NCBI GenBank assembly: GCA_001797745.1 | Contig: MGQF01000042.1 | Coordinates: forward strand, 1,791 to 8,611 | Direction: 5' to 3' | From: Deltaproteobacteria bacterium RBG_13_52_11 | GTDB lineage: Bacteria; Desulfobacterota; B13-G15; RBG-16-54-18 | Length of the DNA: 6,821 nucleotides | Shown: piece after piece, positions 1-6,268 of the stretch | How positions within the stretch are numbered: position 1 is the stretch's first letter | How the letters are laid out: every line of letters starts with the position of its first letter | The notes under the pieces: model-generated | Told to the model about the DNA's origin: nothing | The model's input: only the letters and a program-made list of their open reading frames with translations | The model's database searches: none | Program-made: the position numbers and the translations under genes

Positions 1-1
1 C

Positions 2-469
2 CTCTCCTTTTTCCCCCGGATCTGCACCACCCACGAATATGAAGAAGATCTGGATACCCTGCGAAATGCAAAGGGGGCTGGATTGGAGGTCTGCAGTGGA
101 GGGATCTTCGGCTTAGGGGAATCGCCCGGGCAGCGATTGGAGCTCGCCTTTACTGTGCGGGAGATGGGGGTAAATTCCGTAGCCCTCAACTTCCTCCACC
201 CCATCCCCGGAACCCCCCTGGAGAGGGCCAAGCCCTTAACCCCTCTAGAAATCTTAAAATTCGTGGCCCTGTTCAGGTTCATCATCCCCGATAAAGATAT
301 CCGCATCTGCGGGGGGAGGGAGCTCGGGCTTAGGGATCTCCACCCCCTCCTCTTTTGGGCAGGGGCCAACGGGATCATGATCGGGAACTACCTCACCACG
401 AGGGGAAGAGATTACCAAACCGATTTGCAGATGATCCAGGACCTGGGCATGGAGGTGGTTGATGGGTGA
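2..469 (+). CDS. bioB: Biotin synthase BioB, C-terminal part (5' end outside window)
   Basis: BioB is the radical-SAM enzyme that inserts sulfur into dethiobiotin to form biotin, the last step of the pathway. The reading frame is open from base 2 and encodes 155 residues before TGA at 467-469, roughly the C-terminal half of a protein of usually 310-350 residues. What is visible: an ICTTHEYEEDLDTL segment, then CSGGIFGLGES (Cys codon at 92-94), NFLHPIPGTPLE, and the late IRICGGRE motif, whose Arg corresponds to the [2Fe-2S]-coordinating Arg260 of the E. coli enzyme. It ends with the family-typical GAN-x-IMIGNYLTTRGR stretch. The radical-SAM CxxxCxxC motif lies upstream of the window. The gene overlaps bioF by 8 bp, which indicates cotranscription and probable translational coupling. 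The identification is firm from the motifs and the bioF-bioA context. Confidence 0.95.
   Translation, partial: LSFFPRICTTHEYEEDLDTLRNAKGAGLEVCSGGIFGLGESPGQRLELAFTVREMGVNSVALNFLHPIPGTPLERAKPLTPLEILKFVALFRFIIPDKDIRICGGRELGLRDLHPLLFWAGANGIMIGNYLTTRGRDYQTDLQMIQDLGMEVVDG
451..464 (+). promoter_or_regulatory. Ribosome binding site deciding the bioF start
   Basis: GGAGG at 451-455 lies inside the 3' end of bioB, 6 bases before ATG at 462. A TTG codon at 459-461 is directly in frame upstream, but it would leave only 3 bases of spacing, so ATG 462 is the better start. Confidence 0.7.
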
Positions 470-1634
470 TCTGACCTTCCTCGCCACAGCCCTGGAGGCG
501 ATCAAGGAGCGGGACCTCTACCGCCAGCTCCGGCCCATCCAAGGGGCCCAGTCCCCTCGGGTGCAGATGGAGGGTAAGGAGGTGATCTTGCTCTCCTCCA
601 ACAACTACCTCGGCCTGGCCGAACACCCCGCCTTACGGGAAGCGGGCATCCGGACCCTGGAGCGTTATGGGTGCGGTGCCGGGGCATCGAGGTCTATATC
701 GGGGACCATGGAGCTGCATAGAGCGCTGGAGGAGAGGATAGCCCGCTTTAAGGGGTGCGAGGCGGCCCTACTCTTCAGCACCGGCTATATGGCCAATATG
801 GGGCTCCTCACGACGCTGGCGGAGGATGGGGATGTGATCGTGAGCGATGAGTTCAACCACGCCAGCATCGTCGATGGATGTCGCCTCTCCCGGGCCGAGG
901 TATGGGTCTATCGCCATCGCGACATGGACCACCTGGAGACCCTGTTGAGAAGGTCTGCCCACCGCAGGAGACTTATCGTCACCGACGGTGTCTTCAGCAT
1001 GGAAGGTGCAATCGCCCCGCTGCCGGAGATCAGAAGGCTGGCTGATCAGTACGGGGCCCTGGTCATGGTGGACGATGCCCACGCCACCGGCGTGCTGGGC
1101 AAGGGAGGGCGGGGGACCGGGGAACACTTTGGTATGACGGGAAGGATCGAGATCCAGATGGGGACCCTGGGCAAGGCCCTGGGGGGGTTCGGGGCCTATG
1201 TAGTTGGCACGCAGGATTTGATCGATTACCTTATCAATTGCTGCCGGACCTTTATGTACACCACGGCCCTCCCTCCTGCGATAGCTGCCATGGCCCTGGC
1301 GGCCCTGGATATCGTCGAGAAGGAGCCGCAGAGGAGACAAAGCCTCTGGGAGAACACCGGCTATTTCAGAACGGGGCTTCAAAAAATGGATTTTGACACC
1401 GGGATGAGCGAGACCCCCATTTGCCCCGTCCTCATCAAGGACAATGCCCTCACTATGGAGGCCGATCGCCGGCTCATGGCAAGGGGGATATTTGTCCAGG
1501 GGCTTCGCCCCCCCACAGTGCCACCAAGGGGCTCCCGGCTGAGGGCAACCCTCATGGCGACCCACACAGAAGAGGACCTCAATCGCGCCCTGGATGCCTT
1601 CCGAGAGGTGGGTCGAGAACTCGGCTTGATCTAG
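462..1634 (+). CDS. bioF: 8-amino-7-oxononanoate synthase BioF
   Basis: BioF is a PLP-dependent alpha-oxoamine synthase. It condenses pimeloyl-ACP (or pimeloyl-CoA) with L-alanine to give 8-amino-7-oxononanoate (KAPA), the first step of biotin ring assembly; it is cytosolic. From ATG 462 the protein has 390 residues, the normal family length. Visible motifs in order: SSNNYLGLAEHP near residue 45; GCGAGASRSISGT; STGYMANMG; SDEFNHASIVDG; DDAHATG with Asp204 and His207 contacting PLP; and MGTLGKALGG, whose Lys238 is the Schiff-base lysine (Lys236 in E. coli). The C-terminal domain ends with RATLMATHTEEDL, typical of the family. It overlaps the bioB end by 8 bp and stops 8 bp before bioA. The close paralogue glycine C-acetyltransferase (Kbl) shares this fold, but the position between bioB and bioA argues for BioF. 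Confidence 0.94.
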   Translation: MGDLTFLATALEAIKERDLYRQLRPIQGAQSPRVQMEGKEVILLSSNNYLGLAEHPALREAGIRTLERYGCGAGASRSISGTMELHRALEERIARFKGCEAALLFSTGYMANMGLLTTLAEDGDVIVSDEFNHASIVDGCRLSRAEVWVYRHRDMDHLETLLRRSAHRRRLIVTDGVFSMEGAIAPLPEIRRLADQYGALVMVDDAHATGVLGKGGRGTGEHFGMTGRIEIQMGTLGKALGGFGAYVVGTQDLIDYLINCCRTFMYTTALPPAIAAMALAALDIVEKEPQRRQSLWENTGYFRTGLQKMDFDTGMSETPICPVLIKDNALTMEADRRLMARGIFVQGLRPPTVPPRGSRLRATLMATHTEEDLNRALDAFREVGRELGLI

Positions 1635-1642
1635 GAGAAGTC

Positions 1643-3004
1643 ATGTCCTGGCAACGGAGGTTAGAGCAAGCAGATAAGCAATACATCTGGCACCCCTTCA
1701 CCCAGATGAGGAACTATCAGGAGATGGACCCGGTGATCATCGAGCGGGGTGAGGGGTCTTATCTGATCGACATCTACGGCCGGAGGTACCTGGATGGGGT
1801 CTCCTCCCTCTGGGTTATTGTCCACGGTCATCGCCGGGAGGAGATAGATCGGGCCATCGTCGAGCAGGTGGGGCGGATCTCCCACTCCACCCTCCTGGGC
1901 CTCTCCAATCCCCCGGCCATAGAGCTGGCCAAACAGTTGGTCGAGATCACCCCGGCGGGTCTTGAGCGGGTCTTCTACTCCGACAACGGTTCTACTGGCT
2001 GCGAGGTCGCCCTAAAGATGGCCTTTCAGTACTGGCACCTTCGAGGAGAGGACAGAAAGACCCGTTTTATCTCCTTTACCAACGCCTACCACGGTGATAC
2101 CCTGGGGGCGGCGAGCGTAGGGGGGATCGACCTCTTCCATGAGGCCTACCGCCCCCTGCTCTTTCCTGTTCTCCAGGCCGATGCCCCCTACTGTTATCGG
2201 TGTCCGCTGGGCCTCAACTGGCCGGCGTGCGGGATGACGTGCCTCGGCAGGCTCGAGCGGATCTTGAAGGATCACCATCAGGAGGTCGCCGCCCTCATCA
2301 TCGAGCCCCTGGTTCAGGGGGCAGCGGGGATGATCACCCAACCCCTTGGCTTTCTCCCGGCGGTGAGGGAGCTCTGCACACGGTATGGGGTCCTGATGAT
2401 CGCCGACGAGGTAGCGGTGGGATTCGGCAGGACAGGGACGATGTTCGCCTGTGACCATGAAGGGGTGAAGCCGGACGTGATGGTCCTGGCCAAGGGGATC
2501 ACCGGAGGATACCTGCCCCTCGCCGCCACCCTCGCCACCGAGGAGGTATATGGGGCCTTCCTCGGGGAATACCATGAATTCAAGACCTTTTTCCACGGGC
2601 ACACCTATACCGGGAACCCCCTTGCCTGCGCCGCAGCCCTGGCCAATCTCGATGTCTTCGCAAGGGACGAGACCATTGAGCGGCTTGCCCCCAAGATCGA
2701 CCTCCTCTCCCGGAGATTGGAGCAGTTCAAGGACATCGCCGCTGTAGGGGATGTGAGACAGCAAGGGTTCATGACGGGGGTCGAGTTGGTAGCCGATAGA
2801 AAGACCAAGGTCCCCTTCCCCCCTCAAGAGAAGGTGGGCATCGGGGTGATGCTGGAGGCGCGCACGAGGGGCGTCATCATCCGCCCCCTGGGGGATATCA
2901 TCGTCATCATGCCCCCCCTGAGCATCACCGAGGGGGAGCTGGAGGAGCTTTTAGGGGTGATTCATCAATCGATACAAACGGTAACAGGAGGGACGGCGAG
3001 ATGA
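1643..3004 (+). CDS. bioA: Adenosylmethionine-8-amino-7-oxononanoate aminotransferase BioA
   Basis: BioA transaminates KAPA to 7,8-diaminononanoate using PLP and an amino donor (S-adenosylmethionine in most bacteria, lysine in some Bacillus). The frame is open back to 1421, but those codons overlap bioF. ATG 1643 is chosen because AGGAG at 1633-1637 sits 5 bases upstream and the product then begins as the family does, with WHPFTQ at residues 16-21. The protein has 453 residues. Visible: SSLWVIVHGHR near the substrate site, NAYHGDT (Tyr149), Asp255 in ADEVAVGFGRTG that binds the PLP nitrogen, Lys284 in LAKGITGGYLPLAA as Schiff-base lysine, and Arg414 in IIRPLGD at the place of the substrate-carboxylate Arg. 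An unusual four-cysteine segment spans residues 184-200. The stop codon overlaps the next gene as ATGA. The BioA call is secure; the amino donor cannot be told from the sequence. Confidence 0.94.
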   Translation: MSWQRRLEQADKQYIWHPFTQMRNYQEMDPVIIERGEGSYLIDIYGRRYLDGVSSLWVIVHGHRREEIDRAIVEQVGRISHSTLLGLSNPPAIELAKQLVEITPAGLERVFYSDNGSTGCEVALKMAFQYWHLRGEDRKTRFISFTNAYHGDTLGAASVGGIDLFHEAYRPLLFPVLQADAPYCYRCPLGLNWPACGMTCLGRLERILKDHHQEVAALIIEPLVQGAAGMITQPLGFLPAVRELCTRYGVLMIADEVAVGFGRTGTMFACDHEGVKPDVMVLAKGITGGYLPLAATLATEEVYGAFLGEYHEFKTFFHGHTYTGNPLACAAALANLDVFARDETIERLAPKIDLLSRRLEQFKDIAAVGDVRQQGFMTGVELVADRKTKVPFPPQEKVGIGVMLEARTRGVIIRPLGDIIVIMPPLSITEGELEELLGVIHQSIQTVTGGTAR

Positions 3005-3852
3005 TAGACTTCCACACCCACATCTTCTCCCCCTATGCCAGGGACCATCGGGATAAACTGGTCAAGGAGGAACCCTTTTTTTCCTTCATCTACGCCGACA
3101 AAGGGGAGCGGATGATCGGCGTCGAGGAGCTCCTGGAGGCCATGGAGGAGAACGGGGTGGAGGCCTCGGTGGTCTGTGGTTCCCCCTGGCAGGGTGCAGA
3201 GCCCTGTCGCAGGGAAAACGACTATCTCCTGGAAAGCTCTCATCAATACCCCGACAAGATCATCCCCTTCATCATCCTGCCCCAAGAGGGGAAGGCTGCC
3301 ATTGCAGAGCTGGAGCGGTGCGTCGCTGCAGGGGCGCGAGGGGTGGGTGAGTTGGCCCCGGGGACCTACGGTGACCGATTGTGGGCACTAGAGACCATGA
3401 GGCCCATCTTCGAGGCCATCAAGGAGAAGGGGCTCCCCGTCCTCATCCACTGTAACGAGCCCGTGGGTCACCCCTATCCAGGCAAGGGAAAGGTAGGGCT
3501 CTCGGAGATAGAGGCCCTGGTCAATGCCCTGCAGGGGGTGAAGGTCATCCTGGCCCATTGGGGAGGGGGGTTCTTTTTCTACGAGCTTATGCCGGAGATC
3601 GCCGCTTGCTGCAAAGGGGTGTATTACGATACAGCAGCTTCTCCCTTTCTTTATAATAAAAAGATTTATAAAACTGCCATTGCCATCATCGGCCCTCTCC
3701 GTATCTTGTTTGGCTCAGACTATCCCCTCATCCAACCCCAGCGGTATAAACGGGAGATGCGAGAGGCCGGCCTCGCAGAGGAGGTGCTGGAAGCAATCCT
3801 GAGGTTAAATGCCCTAAGGCTCTTGGGAAATTCCCTTGAATCGAACATCTGA
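3001..3852 (+). CDS. Metal-dependent amidohydrolase-family protein (amidohydrolase 2-like TIM barrel), substrate unknown
   Basis: This 283-residue protein belongs to the metal-dependent hydrolase superfamily, most like the amidohydrolase 2 group. It carries the metal-ligand pattern of the fold: DFHTH at residues 3-7 (His5, His7), Glu117 in GVGELAPG, His150 in VLIHCNEP, His186 in LAHWGGG, and Asp240 in LFGSDYP at the end of the last barrel strand. No signal peptide or membrane segment is seen, so it should be cytosolic. The start ATG 3001 overlaps the bioA stop (ATGA), with AGGAGG at 2986-2991, so translation is likely coupled to bioA. It has no known role in biotin synthesis. It could be a hydrolase or decarboxylase of a pathway side product, or an unrelated passenger. 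The family call is firm; the substrate and any biotin link are unknown. Confidence 0.85.
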   Translation: MIDFHTHIFSPYARDHRDKLVKEEPFFSFIYADKGERMIGVEELLEAMEENGVEASVVCGSPWQGAEPCRRENDYLLESSHQYPDKIIPFIILPQEGKAAIAELERCVAAGARGVGELAPGTYGDRLWALETMRPIFEAIKEKGLPVLIHCNEPVGHPYPGKGKVGLSEIEALVNALQGVKVILAHWGGGFFFYELMPEIAACCKGVYYDTAASPFLYNKKIYKTAIAIIGPLRILFGSDYPLIQPQRYKREMREAGLAEEVLEAILRLNALRLLGNSLESNI

Positions 3853-3868
3853 GGCCTCTGTAAAGACT

Positions 3869-3897
3869 TTGACATCCTGTCTCAACTTTGTCACAAT
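3869..3897 (+). promoter_or_regulatory. Putative sigma-70 promoter upstream of the PTPS/folE2 pair
   Basis: A perfect -35 hexamer TTGACA (3869-3874) is followed after 17 bases by CACAAT (3892-3897), matching the -10 consensus at 4 of 6 positions. It sits in the 53-bp gap after the amidohydrolase gene. Transcription would begin near A3904, only about 2 bases before ATG 3906. No hairpin typical of a terminator is seen before it, so read-through from the bio operon is also possible. Confidence 0.4.
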
Positions 3898-3905
3898 GTG
3901 GACAC

Positions 3906-4283
3906 ATGTACGAACTCGTGGTTACATCACAGTTTGCAGCTGCCCATAACCTGAGAAATTATGGCGGGAAGTGCGAAAGCTTACATGGCCATAACTGGCG
4001 CGTGGAGGTCTTTGTGAGGGCCGATGCCCTGGGGAAAGGGGGAATGGTCCTCGACTTCCGCATCCTGCGGGAGGAGATTGAAAAGGTCCTCGAGGCCCTC
4101 GATCATCAATACCTCAATGACCTCCCCTCCTTTCGGCAGGAAGAACCATCATCCGAAAACATCGCCCGCTATATATATGATGCCCTCGATGAACAATTGC
4201 GCCCCTATGGCGTGAGGCCTCATAAGGTCACCGCCTGGGAGTCGGAGGGAGCAGGTGCCTCGTACCTGGGAGGAGAGCGATGA
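3906..4283 (+). CDS. queD: 6-carboxytetrahydropterin synthase (QueD/PTPS family), possibly dual-function PTPS-I/III
   Basis: This COG0720 tunnel-fold enzyme acts on 7,8-dihydroneopterin triphosphate. QueD (PTPS-I) makes 6-carboxy-tetrahydropterin for queuosine; PTPS-III members make 6-hydroxymethyl-dihydropterin for folate. From ATG 3906 it has 125 residues, the usual length. Zinc ligands are His14 (FAAAHNL) and His27/His29 in CESLHGHNW; Cys23 is the catalytic cysteine; Asp66-His67 (LDHQYLND) and Glu112 (AWESEG) complete the site. Cys23 is followed by Glu24, giving CExxHGH, a combination reported for enzymes serving both pathways. A TTG at 3888 would add six residues, but homologues begin at MYEL. 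Neither start has a Shine-Dalgarno sequence. The gene overlaps folE2 by ATGA, placing it next to the enzyme that supplies its substrate. The family call is sure; queuosine versus folate versus both is not settled. Confidence 0.9.
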   Translation: MYELVVTSQFAAAHNLRNYGGKCESLHGHNWRVEVFVRADALGKGGMVLDFRILREEIEKVLEALDHQYLNDLPSFRQEEPSSENIARYIYDALDEQLRPYGVRPHKVTAWESEGAGASYLGGER

Positions 4284-5047
4284 TCGATGTCCAAAACCAG
4301 CATGATCTCCGTAATGTCGAGATACAAAAGGTAGGGGTGAAGAATATCCGCTATCCCATCACCGTCCTGGACAAGGCCAACGGGGTGCAGCATACCGTGG
4401 CGAACGTCAACATGTATGTGAGCCTCCCCCACCACTTCAAGGGGACCCACATGAGCCGCTTCATCGAGATCCTCAATACGTTCAAGGGGGACATCACCAT
4501 CAAGAACTTCTCTAACATCCTCCAGGAGATGGAGAAGACACTGAAGGCCAAGTCCGCCCATCTTGAGATCGAGTTCCCCTACTTCATCGAGAAGCAGGCC
4601 CCGGTGACCCAAGCCACAGGACTCATGGAGTACATCTGCCGCCTCTGCGGCAGCAGCAACGAGGGTGCGGCAGACGACTTTTATATAGGGATCGATGTGC
4701 CCGTCACCACCGTCTGCCCTTGTTCCAAGGAGATCAGCGATCAGGGGGCGCATAACCAGCGGGGTACCGTCACCGTCAACGTCCGCTTCAAAAAGTTCAT
4801 CTGGATCGAGGACATCATCCAACTGGTGGAGGCATCATCAAGTTGCGACGTCTACTCCATCCTCAAGCGGCCTGATGAGAAATACGTCACCGAGAAGGCG
4901 TATGAACACCCCATGTTCGTGGAAGACGTGGTGCGGGAGGTGGCCAAAAAACTCGCAGCCGACCCCAACATCACCTCGTTCTCCGTGGAGTCGGAGAACT
5001 TCGAGAGCATCCACAACCACAGCGCCTATGCCTATGTGGAGAAGTAA
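4280..5047 (+). CDS. folE2: GTP cyclohydrolase IB FolE2
   Basis: FolE2 hydrolyses GTP to 7,8-dihydroneopterin triphosphate, the shared precursor of folate and queuosine; it is the alternative, FolE-unrelated, type IB enzyme. The product has 255 residues. ATG 4280 is preceded by AGGAG at 4271-4275. Active-site and metal positions known for the Neisseria enzyme are all present: Cys146 in TTVCPCSKEIS, His158 in GAHNQRG, Glu200 in RPDEKYVTE and His245 in SIHNHSAYA. KGTHMSRF (His57) is the typical N-terminal motif. The gene starts inside the QueD/PTPS stop codon (ATGA), so the two are translationally coupled and probably form one pterin unit. Type IB enzymes can use metals other than zinc; no Zur-like site was recognised nearby. 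TAA at 5045-5047 ends the run of tightly packed genes. Confidence 0.95.
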   Translation: MIDVQNQHDLRNVEIQKVGVKNIRYPITVLDKANGVQHTVANVNMYVSLPHHFKGTHMSRFIEILNTFKGDITIKNFSNILQEMEKTLKAKSAHLEIEFPYFIEKQAPVTQATGLMEYICRLCGSSNEGAADDFYIGIDVPVTTVCPCSKEISDQGAHNQRGTVTVNVRFKKFIWIEDIIQLVEASSSCDVYSILKRPDEKYVTEKAYEHPMFVEDVVREVAKKLAADPNITSFSVESENFESIHNHSAYAYVEK

Positions 5048-5251
5048 CGCCCTCTCCACCGTTCCATGTAAAGGGCAAAAAGCAAGACCTGATGATCCCG
5101 AGGACCCCCGTATGATTTCTCGTGGCAGACGTGGTTCGACATGTTGGGATAACTACATCGGCGATATCTCATACGCTGAAAAGGGCAGGGGAAATAAGTT
5201 AACATGGTAAATTACGTCCCCACGATGCGCTCCTAGGGTGGAGTGCTCCGT
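5048..5251 (+). other. Intergenic region without a recognisable gene
   Basis: No convincing gene is seen. A short + strand ATG frame at 5204 closes after ten codons, and an ORF running out of folE2 to 5210 is a shadow with Ser/Arg-rich, low-complexity translation. A 5-bp inverted repeat (GCCCT 5049-5053 / AGGGC 5072-5076) lies just after folE2 but has a long loop and no U-tract, so it is not a convincing terminator. A GGTGGAG sequence at 5237-5243 could have been the ribosome binding site of the following broken gene. Confidence 0.5.
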
Positions 5252-6041
5252 ATAAAATTCTGTTGTATGTGTATACGGGAACCGGTAATTCATTATGGAT
5301 CGCACGTCAGCTTGCTTTGGAATTAAAAGAGGCCACCATTGAGTTTATGCCGTACCCATCAAAAGATTACAAAGTGCAGGCCGATGCGGTGGGCATCATC
5401 TTCCCGGTCCACATCTGGGGATTGCTTGCTCGCGTCATCCAGTTTATCAATCATCTGAAGGTCAAACCCCGAACGTACTTTTTCGCCATGGCTGTCAACG
5501 CCGGGCAGCCTGCCGCTACTTTGCTTCAGCTGCATAGGCTCATGGCAACTCGCAAATTGCCGCTCTCGCTCGGCTATTCCATTGTTCTGCCCTCCAATTA
5601 TATCCCCTGGGGCGGTCCCGGGCCGATGGATAAACAGCAGAAACTGTTTCAGGAGGCCCGGGCGAAGGTGCGGGCCATTGCCAACTTTGTTCTTCGGCGT
5701 GAACGCAACAAAGTGGAGAGGGGGCCTCTGTGGCAGAATATCCTCTTTTCCCTTATATATAGGATGTCTTTCCAAAAGGTTCGTACAATGGACAAGAAGT
5801 TCTGGGCGGATAATAAATGCAACAGCTGCGGGATCTGCTCAAAGGTCTGTCCGGCCGCAAATATCGAGATGATCAATGGGAAGCCGTCGTGGTTGCACCG
5901 CTGCGAGCAATCCTTGCCTGCCTGCAGTGGTGCCCGCAGGAAGCGATCCAGCATGGGGAGAAGACCGCCCGATACCCGCGGTATCGTCACCCTGAAGTCA
6001 TTTTGAAAGACATGCTTGAACAAACGAAAGCAAATAGGTAG
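5252..6041 (+). pseudogene. EFR1-type flavodoxin/ferredoxin protein, apparently frameshifted and lacking a normal start
   Basis: The N-terminal half is flavodoxin-like: KILLYVYTGTGNSLWIARQL carries the TGTGNS FMN-phosphate loop, and the FPVHIWGL segment follows. The C-terminal part has a first ferredoxin motif, CNSCGICSKVCP, from base 5818. The second motif should read CEQCLACLQWCP, but the frame reads CEQS at 5902-5913 and then diverges to a stop at 6006. The other frame continues LACLQWCPQEAIQHGEK to TAG 6039-6041. One missing G between 5911 and 5912 would restore about 262 residues, the usual size of EFR1 proteins. The frame has only TTG 5263 as a start, inside the first beta strand. An extra G after 5253 would create ATG AAA ATT about 8 bases from GGTGGAG. 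Two lesions point to a pseudogene, although sequencing errors could produce the same picture. Intact family members are thought to be electron-transfer flavo-iron-sulfur proteins. Confidence 0.78.
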
Positions 6042-6268
6042 CAAAAATAAGAATATTAATCCCCATGACTGCTTCGCCATCCTCGAATCCCGCCGAGGGC
6101 GAGGCCGGGGGGTGAGGGTGGATATGGATGGTTTCCCCCTCACCTTCATCCTCTCCCCCCGTGGGGCGAGGAAATTGTAAGAGGTTATTTTCTAGATAAA
6201 ACCACTATCCGCTGGCCCACTTAATCTTGGGATTTATAGACGATCTTCGAGCCTTCCGTCCGCCTTAT
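6042..6268. other. Intergenic region between convergent genes
   Basis: No gene is supported on either strand. The region separates the 3' end of the broken EFR1 gene (+) from the 3' end of hgcB (-). Its middle is GC-rich and hairpin-forming (separate entry); its flanks, about 6042-6060 and 6175-6235, are AT-rich. No canonical intrinsic terminator with a U-tract was found on either strand. Confidence 0.5.
6081..6171. repeat. GC-rich hairpin-forming intergenic element
   Basis: Three nested or adjacent inverted repeats are visible. CCTCG 6081-6085 pairs with CGAGG 6094-6098. GGTGAGGG 6111-6118 pairs exactly with CCCTCACC 6137-6144. CCTC 6150-6153 plus CCCC 6155-6158 pair with GGGG 6163-6166 plus GAGG 6168-6171 around a 4-base loop with one mismatch. 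The C-rich 'cctcacc..cctctcccc' style resembles dispersed intergenic repeats common in many GC-rich bacterial genomes, but only one copy is in this window, so repeat status is inference. It may also help end transcription from both convergent sides. Confidence 0.45.

Noticed and set aside
768..1565. Long minus-strand ORF opposite bioF
   Set aside because: Shadow of a GC-rich gene; no recognisable motif and it is antisense to a clearly functional BioF.
1421..1642. N-terminal extension of the bioA frame by 74 codons
   Set aside because: It lies over the bioF coding region, has Pro/Gly/His-rich translation, and ATG 1643 has its own AGGAG and gives the family-typical N-terminus.
2012..2827. Long minus-strand ORF opposite bioA
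   Set aside because: Same pattern: low-complexity Gly/Pro/Leu translation opposite a conserved enzyme.
4220..4822. Minus-strand 200-residue ORF opposite queD and folE2
   Set aside because: Asp/Gly/Val/Leu-rich antisense shadow of two conserved genes.
5049..5076. Terminator after folE2
   Set aside because: Only a 5-bp stem with an 18-base loop, followed by AAAAA rather than a T-run.
5144..5171. Promoter for the EFR1 gene (TTGGGA plus a downstream AT-rich hexamer)
   Set aside because: Both hexamers match the consensus poorly and the spacing is off; not better than chance.
4695..5210. + strand ORF of 171 residues overlapping the folE2 end
   Set aside because: Ser/Arg/Thr/Pro-rich out-of-frame translation of folE2 with no start signal; the part beyond folE2 has no motif.
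5908..5916. Programmed ribosomal frameshift in the EFR1 gene
   Set aside because: No slippery heptamer at the junction, and simple frame switching would lose the first Cys of the second cluster; a one-base deletion explains it better.
5649..6149. Minus-strand ORF running from the hairpin element into the EFR1 gene
   Set aside because: It has a hydrophobic run in the middle, but most of it is the antisense of the EFR1 coding sequence and its start is within the repeat.
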